Shown here: positions 46,386 to 54,053 of the stretch, in pieces
Numbering within the stretch: the stretch's first letter is position 1
How the letters are laid out: every line of letters begins with the position of its first letter
From: Oscillospiraceae bacterium
GTDB taxonomy: Bacteria; Bacillota; Clostridia; Oscillospirales; QAMX01
Length of the DNA: 57,064 nt
Assembly (NCBI GenBank): GCA_015067675.1
Contig: SVMB01000012.1
Location: forward strand, 1 to 57,064
Reading direction: 5' to 3'
Made by a program: the position numbers and the translations under genes
The notes under the pieces: generated by a model
Told to the model about the DNA's origin: nothing
Seen by the model: only the letters and a program-made list of their open reading frames with translations
Database searches by the model: none

Positions 46386-49112
46386 ATGTTCCCGATTGAT
46401 CCCAACACCTGGTATGCCTTTTTTCCGCGGATTCTCAACATGAGTCTGACCGGAAGCATCGTCATCCTCTGCGTGCTGCTGGCAAGGTTTCTTCTGCGGC
46501 GGCAGCCGAAGATTCTGTCCGGCATTCTCTGGCTGGCGGTCGTATTCCGGCTGCTCTGTCCGATATCCTTCACCTCGGATTTTTCCCTCTTTTCCCTGCT
46601 TGACGCACCTTCCACGGATTTTTCCCAGCGCATCAGTATCCTGGCATACGTGCCGGAAAACATCGTGCACGATGCCTATCCCGAGGTGAGCATCCCGCTG
46701 CCGGTTCTGGGAGACGCCGTCAGCGGCGTCATCAATGACCGGCTTCCCCAGGGAGATGTGCAGATCGGCGCCGATCCGCTGGAAGCCCCGGTCAGCATCG
46801 CCACAATCCTCTGGGGCGCAGGCGTTCTTGCAATGCTTGGCTGGAGCGGTGTCTCTTACATCCGTCTGCGCCGCCGTCTCATCGGCGCAGTGCCCCTGAC
46901 GCCGGGTGATCGCCGAGTGATGCTTGCCGATCACCTGGACACCCCTTTTGTCATCGGCATCTTCCGTCCGCAGATCTACCTGCCCTCTGATCTCGCCGCA
47001 TCAGAGCTTGACTACATCCTTCTGCACGAGCAGACCCACATCCGCCGCTTTGATCATCTCGTCAGGCTGCTCATCTTTACTGCCCTCTGTATCCACTGGT
47101 TTAATCCACTGGTGTGGCTGGCGTTTTTCCTGTCGGAAAAGGACATGGAAATGAGCTGCGACGAGGCAGTGGTCAGGAAACTGGGCGACGGTGTACGTGC
47201 CGACTATGCCGATTCCCTGCTGCGGCTCTCCACAAGACGCCGCCTCATCGCCGGAACCCCGCTCGCCTTTGGCGAAGGAGATACCCAAAGCCGCATCCGG
47301 CGTCTGCTGAGCACACGGCGATACCGCGGTTGGCTCATCGGCCTGGGTACGCTGCTCGTCTGCACGGTCATTGCCGTCTGCGTGTGCAATCCCCTGTCCG
47401 AGCCCGATCCTGCAAAGGTTGTGGGAGACTACGATACCTCCCGTCTAGGCGGCGCATTCCTGCAGTCAGGCAATCCTGCCTACGCCGTTGGCGCCAATAC
47501 CTACGGAATGCCGGTATTTTCGGATGCAGACGCTGCCTACGAGGCATTCACCGCCGAATACGCGGATGCCATCGCCGCGATTCGGGATGCGCACGGACTC
47601 TCACCGCTGACACAAAAGAATTTCTCCATGTACAAGAAGCTCGGCTGGCAGACCAACTCCGGCGACTCCGCCCTGGATCTCGCCTGTACCGAGGTCTCCC
47701 GCTTCTTTGATCTCTACGAAAACAGCTTCATCACAGAAGACCGCGTTTCCGCTCCCACGCCTACCCGTGCCTCTGCTGACGGGATCTATCAGGGTGATGC
47801 TTTCCTCTTTCAGCACGGCGGTCTCTCCTTCATGCCCGAGGACGGCAGCGCATACGCTGAGATCCTGCTGGAGGGCAACCGTTTGGCAGTTGCCGATTCC
47901 AACGGCAATGTATTCTACGACGGTGACACCGTCGGTCGGCAGTCCTGCTCCCGTGAAGAGCTCATCGACCGGCTGGGCAGCGGCTATTTCTTCAGCCGCG
48001 ACTCCGCAATCACGGCCGAAACGCTGGAATCCCTCGTGCCGGATTATCGCGGTATGGACATGGAGATTTGCAGTTGGTACGATGATGAGGGCAAGGTCGT
48101 ATATGCCGTCTACTACTTCGAAGGCGTGCCCACATGGTTTGTACAGGGCGATGAACTGCGCTTCTACACGCTCAAAGCCCTGCCCACGGCCTCTGACCTG
48201 ACCGAACCTACCCCCGGTGGATCGGCGTCGGAAAGCCAGCCACTCTCCACACAGCCTGCCCCCACCGATTTCACTGCCTTGTTTGACCATCTGATCATCC
48301 CCGAGCATCAGATCAGCAACGCCATCATGCAGAACTTTGCACCCGACGAACCTGACGGGCTTCTCCACGTTGAAAGTCATATGCTCCTTGACACCGAAGA
48401 GCGCATCAATCCTCCCTCCGGTACCAGACAGGTAACCTTTTATCTGCTGGTCAGCCATAACTCCTATTCCACCTACGGCGGCGAGCTGACGGAGGTTGGC
48501 GGAAGCTCCATGATCCCCACGGCGCTGCGCTTTGAGGTGGATTCCCAAAATAACTATACGCTCATCGAATACTGGGAGCCCCGGGACGGAGCCGGGTTTG
48601 ATGACGATGTGCACGATGTGTTCCCGAAGGCTGCCGCCGAGGATGCGATGCGTCTGCAGAGTGAAGGCTCGGTTCTCACAGGAGAAAACTACAACAAGGC
48701 GCTGCTCATGCTTGTCAGCTCCGCGACCATCGACGTTGAAATCGCCGACCGGCTTGCACGTATTTGCTCATCCCCCGCCGCTTCCTCCAACCCCGGCGAC
48801 TACATCGCGGAACACCGGGCAGACTACGATCTGCTGGTTGGATACGAAGCCTTTACCCTGCGTTTCTGCTTCACGGAGTTCCTGCGCGGCGGGCAAAACG
48901 ACCTGCGCGGGCATATCATGGCATCCCTTGTACAGGATATCTGCACGCGCTGGCATGAAGATGTGGAGCTTGAGGGCACTTTCTTCACCGGGCAGGACTG
49001 GTTTGATGCATTTCTTGCTCACGCAAAGGCTCTGCAGAGTACCGTCGAGCCGGAAATCTTTGAAAAGCATCATCCTGTGGAATGGGTACTGCTCAAGCAA
49101 ATCAATGCATAG
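46386..49112 (+). CDS. BlaR1/MecR1-like M56 membrane metalloprotease with large novel ectodomain
   Basis: 908 residues. N-terminal membrane spans (about 18-37, 42-60, 138-154) surround the zinc protease: HEQTH at 214-218 and the third ligand Glu in SCDEAVVRKLGDG (about 257-262). A TM near 316-335 is followed by roughly 570 extracytoplasmic residues. BlaR1 has a penicillin-binding SxxK domain there; I see no such triad in this ectodomain. It contains a Ser/Pro/Thr-rich hinge near 615-630 and two unrecognised folded regions. It probably senses a different envelope signal and inactivates the BlaI-like repressor. Confidence 0.88.
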   Translation: MFPIDPNTWYAFFPRILNMSLTGSIVILCVLLARFLLRRQPKILSGILWLAVVFRLLCPISFTSDFSLFSLLDAPSTDFSQRISILAYVPENIVHDAYPEVSIPLPVLGDAVSGVINDRLPQGDVQIGADPLEAPVSIATILWGAGVLAMLGWSGVSYIRLRRRLIGAVPLTPGDRRVMLADHLDTPFVIGIFRPQIYLPSDLAASELDYILLHEQTHIRRFDHLVRLLIFTALCIHWFNPLVWLAFFLSEKDMEMSCDEAVVRKLGDGVRADYADSLLRLSTRRRLIAGTPLAFGEGDTQSRIRRLLSTRRYRGWLIGLGTLLVCTVIAVCVCNPLSEPDPAKVVGDYDTSRLGGAFLQSGNPAYAVGANTYGMPVFSDADAAYEAFTAEYADAIAAIRDAHGLSPLTQKNFSMYKKLGWQTNSGDSALDLACTEVSRFFDLYENSFITEDRVSAPTPTRASADGIYQGDAFLFQHGGLSFMPEDGSAYAEILLEGNRLAVADSNGNVFYDGDTVGRQSCSREELIDRLGSGYFFSRDSAITAETLESLVPDYRGMDMEICSWYDDEGKVVYAVYYFEGVPTWFVQGDELRFYTLKALPTASDLTEPTPGGSASESQPLSTQPAPTDFTALFDHLIIPEHQISNAIMQNFAPDEPDGLLHVESHMLLDTEERINPPSGTRQVTFYLLVSHNSYSTYGGELTEVGGSSMIPTALRFEVDSQNNYTLIEYWEPRDGAGFDDDVHDVFPKAAAEDAMRLQSEGSVLTGENYNKALLMLVSSATIDVEIADRLARICSSPAASSNPGDYIAEHRADYDLLVGYEAFTLRFCFTEFLRGGQNDLRGHIMASLVQDICTRWHEDVELEGTFFTGQDWFDAFLAHAKALQSTVEPEIFEKHHPVEWVLLKQINA

Positions 49113-49118
49113 ATAAAG

Positions 49119-49148
49119 TGAGCGCTGCGGCAAAAGCCGCAGCGCTCA
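49119..49148. terminator. Hairpin between the convergent M56 and SIS genes
   Basis: A 13-bp perfect stem with an AAAA loop (49119-49131 with 49136-49148). No long U-tract on either side. Confidence 0.65.
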
Positions 49149-49167
49149 TGCTTGTTAATCGGGATTA

Positions 49168-49824
49168 TTACCAGCCGTACTTTTCGTAGTTGGGCTCGAT
49201 GACGGTCTTATTGTAGTCGTTGCCGCCGGGGAAGTTGGCGCTCTTGAGGATACCGGGGGTGATGCCCTTCTCAAGAAGCTTCTCGACGACGACGCTGGTG
49301 ATGTTCCACATGATGTAGTCGGAGGCGATGCCGGAGGCAGCGGCGAAGCGGGCCTCGATGCCCTCGACCTCGAGCATGGCTTCTGCAGCAGGAGCGCAGT
49401 TATCCATGGTCAGGGTGGCCATCTCATAGAGCTTCTTGCCGGACTCGTGGACGGGATCCACCGCCACAGCGTACTCCATGCTGGTGAAGGCGATGACGTT
49501 GACGCCGCGCTGCACCATTTCCCAGGTCAGATCGACCACGGCCTTGGTACGGCCGGACACGGAGCTGACGACGAGCACATCGCCGGCCTTGAGGGTATCC
49601 TTATGCTCCTCAGCGTTGAACTTTTTGTAAAAGATAGGGCCGCCGCCGCGATAGATCAGATCCATCTCAATGGAGTGGCAGATGCCGTTGAAGTACACCT
49701 TGCCGCCGTTGGCAACACTGTCGGCGATGAGGGTACCCGCCTTGATAATGTTCTCGGTCTGGGTGTTTCTGACCTTGGCCAGCAGTTCATCGACTGCCTT
49801 CTGGTAACGATCCATCAGTGCCAT
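49168..49824 (-). CDS. SIS-domain sugar isomerase/phosphosugar-binding protein
   Basis: 218 residues comprising one SIS domain. Typical segments are TLIADSVANGGKVYFNGICH, AGDVLVVSSVSGRTKAVVD, VNVIAFTSMEYAVAV and a C-terminal helix ASDYIMWNITSVVVEKLLE. It resembles the small stand-alone SIS proteins (UPF0309 style) rather than GlmS. GGAG lies 8 nt before the ATG. Gene order allows co-transcription with the PAP2-GDPD gene 60 nt upstream. The substrate, probably a sugar phosphate, is unknown. Confidence 0.88.
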   Translation of the reverse strand: MALMDRYQKAVDELLAKVRNTQTENIIKAGTLIADSVANGGKVYFNGICHSIEMDLIYRGGGPIFYKKFNAEEHKDTLKAGDVLVVSSVSGRTKAVVDLTWEMVQRGVNVIAFTSMEYAVAVDPVHESGKKLYEMATLTMDNCAPAAEAMLEVEGIEARFAAASGIASDYIMWNITSVVVEKLLEKGITPGILKSANFPGGNDYNKTVIEPNYEKYGW

Positions 49825-49884
49825 AGTAGTTTCTCCTTATTGATTGTTTTATGTTTACCGGTCTAATCCGGCGTGCGTACTTTT

Positions 49885-51792
49885 TCAGGGACGAACGATC
49901 ACCGCCGCCGCAGCATCGGGCACGTCGGTCATGACGGCGTCCGCGCCGATGGACTGGAGTCTGGCCATCTCCGCAGGGTCGTTGATGGTCCAGTACTGCA
50001 CGGCGATATCATAGCGGTGGGCGTAGTTGATCACCCGGGAGGTGCCGAGGTTTACCACATAGTCGGTGGTTGGAATCTGCAGCGCCACGAAGCCGAAGCG
50101 CTCGGGTGAAACCGGCAGGCTCAGCAACGAGCAAAGGTAGAAATCGATGCACTCATTGAAGCCCGCCGAGCGCAGCATATCCGGATAGGCGGTATCAATA
50201 TAGGCCGTCACTTCGTTGTGGAAGGTACCGACCACAGTACGATCCAGCGCGTCGTAACGGCATAGGGTTTCATAGAGAATGTCCGCCGCCTGTTCACCGC
50301 GGCTGCCGCTGTTCTTGACTTCGATGATATAGCGGTACTCACCTGCGCTTTCAAGATAGGAAAGCGCTTCGTCAAGGGTCGTAATCCGCAGTTCATCGGG
50401 AACAGCGTCCCCTGTCAGGTCTGCAAAAGGTCTGGAACCGTCGTCAGCCTTGAACTTTGCTCCCATGTTGAGCTTTTTGAGCTCTGCAAGGGTCTTTTCG
50501 CCAACTTTGACATCTTCTTCCCCGAAAAATGCAACGGCGTCACTGGTACGGTCGAGCGTACCGTCATGCAGCAGCACCGGAACGTTGTCGGCCGTCAGAT
50601 GGATGTCGAATTCAAAGATATCCAGCTCGTACGCATCCGTTTCCACGCAGTTTTGGAGCGCCATCATGGTATTTTCCGGGGCGATACCGCCGCCGGCACG
50701 ATGACCGGAGAGCATCGTGGTGCCAAGCTGGGTGATGAAAGGATTGGAGGCGTTTTCGGTGGACACGGGAGCGGCTTTCGTCTCACGTGTCACAAACCAG
50801 AAGAGTGCCGCAGCAAGAATGATGAGGGAAAGAATCACGATGCCGATACCAATCAGCACCTTTTTGGCCCGTCGGCTCATGGGGCAGCCTTTGGCAAACC
50901 ACGGAAAGGTCAGAGGCCACACACAGGCAGCAAAGATCACCATCAGGAAATAGCGCAGCGCGGTGGCGGCAATGTGACCGTCAAAGAGCGTATTCAGCAC
51001 GGGCTTTGCGCCTTCCTTGATCAGCATGATGATCGCAAGACCCAGGATCACCTTGAGAATCTGCGCATGCAGCGGCGCCTTCACATCAAAACGGATATAT
51101 TTCTGGTCAATCCGGCTTGCCAGCAGCATCGCCGCGCTGCATCCAAAGAGCAGCCAGCCGTTTTTGACTCCCTCGGCCAGGTTTGCAGCGTCAATATCCG
51201 CAGGCCAGGGATATACCTGCAGGAAGATCACGTAAAGAGTCGACAGCGTCATCAGTGCTGCACTTACGCTGCTGAGCAGTCCCGGTCGATCCCCGATCTT
51301 TTCAAAGACCGGATACAGCCCGAATACCAGCACCGCGCCGATTACCAGCGATACCAGCACGTCCACCGGGGTATGTACGCCCAGATACATACGGGAGATC
51401 GCCGTCAAAACGATGCCGATAATGCACAGAATGCGCAAGATCCAGCTCTTCACCGATCTTGCCGGGCAGCCTAGCGCCGTCACGGCGTTCTGGGTATGTC
51501 CGCTGGGAAAGGAGTAGCCTGTGGCATCGGCACGGGCCGATTCCACGATGGTGAAGCCGGGATCCCGCACCCACGGGCGCGGTACACGGCAGACCAGTTT
51601 TAAAAACTGACTGGCAAGGATTCCGAAGAATCCCGCCGTGAGCAGGTAGTACCCCTGCTTCTTGCTCACGCACCAGAATACAATGATCGCAATCGCCAGA
51701 AACAGCGTCTCGCTGCCAAGATGCGTGACCACGGAGAAGAACGTGTCCAGCGCGGGTGTACGGATACTTTCAAGCCAATAGAGAACCTGCAT
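49885..51792 (-). CDS. PAP2 phosphatase - glycerophosphodiester phosphodiesterase fusion
   Basis: 635 residues. The N-terminal part (1-160) is a PAP2 lipid phosphatase with all three motifs: KLVCRVPRP (65-73), YSFPSGH (93-99) and SRMYLGVHTPVD (133-144). Four or five further membrane spans follow to about 335. The C-terminal part (about 358-632) is a GDPD domain with SGHRAGGGIAPENT (His364), FEFDIHLTADNVPVLLHDGT, IIEVKNSGS and the late WTINDPAEM and AVMTDVPD. One chain thus holds two phospholipid-degrading activities. AGGAGG precedes the ATG. Confidence 0.9.
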   Translation of the reverse strand: MQVLYWLESIRTPALDTFFSVVTHLGSETLFLAIAIIVFWCVSKKQGYYLLTAGFFGILASQFLKLVCRVPRPWVRDPGFTIVESARADATGYSFPSGHTQNAVTALGCPARSVKSWILRILCIIGIVLTAISRMYLGVHTPVDVLVSLVIGAVLVFGLYPVFEKIGDRPGLLSSVSAALMTLSTLYVIFLQVYPWPADIDAANLAEGVKNGWLLFGCSAAMLLASRIDQKYIRFDVKAPLHAQILKVILGLAIIMLIKEGAKPVLNTLFDGHIAATALRYFLMVIFAACVWPLTFPWFAKGCPMSRRAKKVLIGIGIVILSLIILAAALFWFVTRETKAAPVSTENASNPFITQLGTTMLSGHRAGGGIAPENTMMALQNCVETDAYELDIFEFDIHLTADNVPVLLHDGTLDRTSDAVAFFGEEDVKVGEKTLAELKKLNMGAKFKADDGSRPFADLTGDAVPDELRITTLDEALSYLESAGEYRYIIEVKNSGSRGEQAADILYETLCRYDALDRTVVGTFHNEVTAYIDTAYPDMLRSAGFNECIDFYLCSLLSLPVSPERFGFVALQIPTTDYVVNLGTSRVINYAHRYDIAVQYWTINDPAEMARLQSIGADAVMTDVPDAAAAVIVRP

Positions 51793-51823
51793 ATCCTGCC
51801 TCCTGTGTTAAACCGGTATCATC

Positions 51824-51852
51824 AGTGTACCACAAAAATCGGCTGATCGCAA
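51824..51852 (-). promoter_or_regulatory. Promoter of the PAP2-GDPD gene
   Basis: Reading leftward: TTGCGA, 17 bp, TACACT. Confidence 0.62.
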
Positions 51853-51900
51853 CCAAAAGCCTGGCTGAAGCCTTGATTTTTCCCACTTTTTTCATACAGC

Positions 51901-51929
51901 CGCGCCGCAGCTGCTCAGGCTGCGGCGCG
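51901..51929. terminator. Hairpin after the alpha/beta hydrolase gene
   Basis: A 10-bp stem CGCGCCGCAG (51901-51910) with CTGCGGCGCG (51920-51929), 11 nt past the leftward stop. No U-tract follows. Confidence 0.6.
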
Positions 51930-51939
51930 GGTATTTCAC

Positions 51940-52656
51940 TCATTTACGGAAGGACAGAATAAAGGCGTTATAAGCCGCCCGGTTTGCCTCGGGCAGCTGG
52001 CAGTGACCCATGCCGGGGATTTCGTCATAGGTCAGATTGCGGCCGGCAGTACGCATGGCGGCAATCAGCCGGTCGGAGTGCATGCCCTTGTTGACCGCCA
52101 TATCCGCATCGCAGTGAGCAATGTAATAGGGCACGTCGGGCATGGTGGCCGCCAGATGCAGCGGAGATGCCGTGCGCATCGCAGCTTCAAAGTCGCCCTC
52201 GTACCAGCCGAAGGCAGACCAGATCGTGCGGGGCAGGTCGGGACGCTCGGTGAAATGGTACGGCAGGTCGCAGACCGGGCAGTTGGCGGCGCAGGCCGTG
52301 GGCGTACGGGAGGAATGATGGGTATAGGCCAGGGCGCTGAGGCCGCCCATGCTGCCGCCGGTGGAAATCACCGGAATATCGGCGGGCAGGTCATACTTTT
52401 CAATCAGTGCCTCGACAATCAGATCAACGGTTTTCACCGCGTGAGCATTCATCCAGCTCCAGGGGCCGTAATAGGGAAATACATACAGCGCATCGTTTTC
52501 GGCAAAGAACACAGCCTCTTCGGAGTCTTCCCGGATCAGCTGCGTGCCGCCGCCCAGACCGTGAAAGACAAGCACGATCTCCCGGATGGATTTGCACAGA
52601 TGGCCATTTGTATAGGCAAAGGATTCCACGTTATCACGGTTGATAATCTTATTCAT
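51940..52656 (-). CDS. Alpha/beta hydrolase (prolyl-oligopeptidase-like)
   Basis: 238 residues, cytoplasmic. IVLVFHGLGGGTQ gives the oxyanion strand; the nucleophile elbow is STGGSMGGLSAL (GxSxG). The late Asp in YYIAHCDADMAV and the His in EIPGMGHCQL complete the triad. It could be an esterase or a peptidase; the substrate is unknown. AAGGAG lies before the ATG. It follows the DtxR-type regulator by 49 nt and may be read through from it. Confidence 0.87.
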   Translation of the reverse strand: MNKIINRDNVESFAYTNGHLCKSIREIVLVFHGLGGGTQLIREDSEEAVFFAENDALYVFPYYGPWSWMNAHAVKTVDLIVEALIEKYDLPADIPVISTGGSMGGLSALAYTHHSSRTPTACAANCPVCDLPYHFTERPDLPRTIWSAFGWYEGDFEAAMRTASPLHLAATMPDVPYYIAHCDADMAVNKGMHSDRLIAAMRTAGRNLTYDEIPGMGHCQLPEANRAAYNAFILSFRK

Positions 52657-52705
52657 GGCTGACTCTCCTTACATCATGTATGCACATACAGCGTGACAAG
52701 CGCCT

Positions 52706-53125
52706 TTACGGCTCCTGCTGAATGTCCGGGTCGTAGTCCTCTTCCAGCACGTAATCGGCGCCTTTCAGAATCGCGTGATGCTTCATCGCATCAAAGGTCT
52801 TGTCGCTGATGATATGCTCCATGCGGCAGGCATCGTCGGAAGCCGTTTTCCGATCCACGCCCAACGCCATCAGGAAATTGGTCAGCAGCGTATGCCGCTC
52901 ATAGATCTTGGACGCGACTTGCTCACCGGTCTCCGTCAGGTGCAGATGACCGTCGTCGTCCACCGTGATGTAGCCGCCCTTCCTGAGCAGTCCCACCGCA
53001 CGGCTGACACTGGGCTTTGAAAGGTTCATGTAATCGACAATATCGATGGAGCGCACCGCCGGACGGGTTCGCAAAAGTATATATAAGGTCTCAAGGTACA
53101 TTTCGCCGGATTCCTGTAAATGCAT
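52706..53125 (-). CDS. DtxR/MntR-family metal-dependent regulator
   Basis: About 139 residues. The N-terminal winged helix (LETLYILLRTRPAVRSIDIV, LSKPSVSRAVGLLRKGGYI) is followed by the metal-binding dimerisation region, with ligand-type residues in DDACRMEHIISDKTFDAMKHH. The short type without an SH3 domain is as in MntR. The ATG at 53125 follows AAGGAGG. It is divergent from feoA-feoA-feoB, and the GTTAG-N6-CTAAC palindromes between them are DtxR-like, so this is probably the Fe(II)-dependent repressor of the feo locus. Specificity for Mn or Fe cannot be read directly. Confidence 0.9.
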   Translation of the reverse strand: MHLQESGEMYLETLYILLRTRPAVRSIDIVDYMNLSKPSVSRAVGLLRKGGYITVDDDGHLHLTETGEQVASKIYERHTLLTNFLMALGVDRKTASDDACRMEHIISDKTFDAMKHHAILKGADYVLEEDYDPDIQQEP

Positions 53126-53164
53126 CCTGATTGCCTCCTTTTCTGATGAAATACTGTCTTTAAT

Positions 53165-53193
53165 AAAGTACCACATTCTGTGATGAATTGCAA
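53165..53193 (-). promoter_or_regulatory. Promoter of the DtxR-type regulator
   Basis: Reading leftward: TTGCAA, 17 bp, TACTTT. Confidence 0.55.
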
Positions 53194-53235
53194 GCCACTG
53201 ACTCGTATTTACTTGTATTTTCCGCAGATTCCTTG

Positions 53236-53274
53236 GTTAGCCTGCGCAAACTCGTCAGTTAGATTGTGCTAACT
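53236..53274. promoter_or_regulatory. Two DtxR-like boxes between the divergent regulator and feoA
   Basis: A degenerate box GTTAG-N6-CAAAC at 53236-53251 and a perfect AGTTAG-N6-CTAACT at 53257-53274. They lie upstream of the leftward regulator promoter and about 55-90 bp upstream of the rightward feo promoter. Confidence 0.75.
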
Positions 53275-53328
53275 TTTGTTTGAAACGCCGGTTTTTTACC
53301 GTCCCTGCATTTTTTTGGTAAATTCCCC

Positions 53329-53357
53329 TTGACTTTTCGGCTTTTTCCGCGTATCAT
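53329..53357 (+). promoter_or_regulatory. Promoter of the feo operon
   Basis: TTGACT, 17 bp, TATCAT, with the expected start at about 53364, exactly where the next operator begins. Confidence 0.8.
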
Positions 53358-53363
53358 ATAGTC

Positions 53364-53415
53364 GGTTAGCTTGATCTAACCTTTTTAACAACCTCGCGGT
53401 TAGTTCTTGCTAACC
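53364..53415. promoter_or_regulatory. Two DtxR-like operators over the feo transcription start
   Basis: GGTTAG-CTTGAT-CTAACC at 53364-53381 and GGTTAG-TTCTTG-CTAACC at 53398-53415, both perfect palindromes with 6-bp arms, 34 bp apart centre to centre. Binding here would block transcription initiation or early elongation. Confidence 0.85.
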
Positions 53416-53447
53416 CGTCATATACATAGAATGAGGAAGGGTACGCT

Positions 53448-53660
53448 ATGATGCCGTTAACGCTCGCTTCTGTAGGAGAAGTCAATATCATCAAGAAGAT
53501 CGGCGGTAAGCCTGAGGTCAAAAAGCATCTGGAGAATCTCGGATTTGTCGTAGGCGGCAGCGTTACCATTGTCAACACGCTGGGCGCGAATGTCATCGTC
53601 AATGTAAAAGAGGCTCGTGTGGCTCTCAGCAGTGAAATGGCGCAAAAAATCATGGTTTGA
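53448..53660 (+). CDS. feoA: FeoA, first copy
   Basis: 70 residues of the small SH3-like FeoA domain (ASVGEVNIIKKIGG, HLENLGFVVGGSVTIVN, NVIVNVKEARVALSSEMAQK). FeoA proteins assist FeoB in Fe(II) uptake from the cytoplasmic side. GAGGAAGG precedes the ATG. First gene of the operon; a second, diverged copy follows after 33 nt. Two FeoA genes per feo operon occur in several clostridia. Confidence 0.95.
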   Translation: MMPLTLASVGEVNIIKKIGGKPEVKKHLENLGFVVGGSVTIVNTLGANVIVNVKEARVALSSEMAQKIMV

Positions 53661-53693
53661 GTTTACATACAGCCATAACAGGAGGACGTCAGA

Positions 53694-53915
53694 ATGAAAA
53701 CACTGAGACAAGTAAGCATCGGCAGCACGACCAAGGTCGTCAAGCTCCATGGCGAAGGCCCCGTCAAGCGCCGCATCATGGACATGGGCATCACCAAGGG
53801 TGTCGAAGTCTACATCCGCAAGGTTGCCCCTCTGGGTGATCCGATCGAAGTCACCGTACGCGGCTACGAGCTTTCCATCCGCAAGGCAGACGCCGACATG
53901 ATCGAAGTCGAATAA
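53694..53915 (+). CDS. feoA: FeoA, second copy
   Basis: 73 residues (LRQVSIGSTTKVVKLHGEG, RRIMDMGITKGVEVYIRKVA, DPIEVTVRGYELSIRKADAD). This copy keeps the classic DMGITKG loop missing from the first copy, so the two are not recent duplicates. AGGAGG precedes the ATG. A 138-nt gap with an operator cluster separates it from feoB. Confidence 0.96.
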   Translation: MKTLRQVSIGSTTKVVKLHGEGPVKRRIMDMGITKGVEVYIRKVAPLGDPIEVTVRGYELSIRKADADMIEVE

Positions 53916-53989
53916 CCCGGCCGCATTTCCAATCAAACAAGTCCAGCCCAGGGGCGCGCAGTCAGGTGCCCTTCATTTTAAATGTGACG

Positions 53990-54034
53990 GTTAGCATACG
54001 CTAATTAGTCTAAACTAATCAGTCGCAGCTAATC
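53990..54034. promoter_or_regulatory. Second DtxR-like operator cluster, inside the operon ahead of feoB
   Basis: GTTAG-CATACG-CTAAT (53990-54005) overlaps ATTAG-TCTAAA-CTAAT (54004-54019) by 2 bp, and a further half-site CTAATC lies at 54029-54034. The cluster ends 20 bp before the feoB ATG. I see no convincing promoter here. Confidence 0.75.
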
Positions 54035-54053
54035 GTGAAAGAGAGGAACGTAT

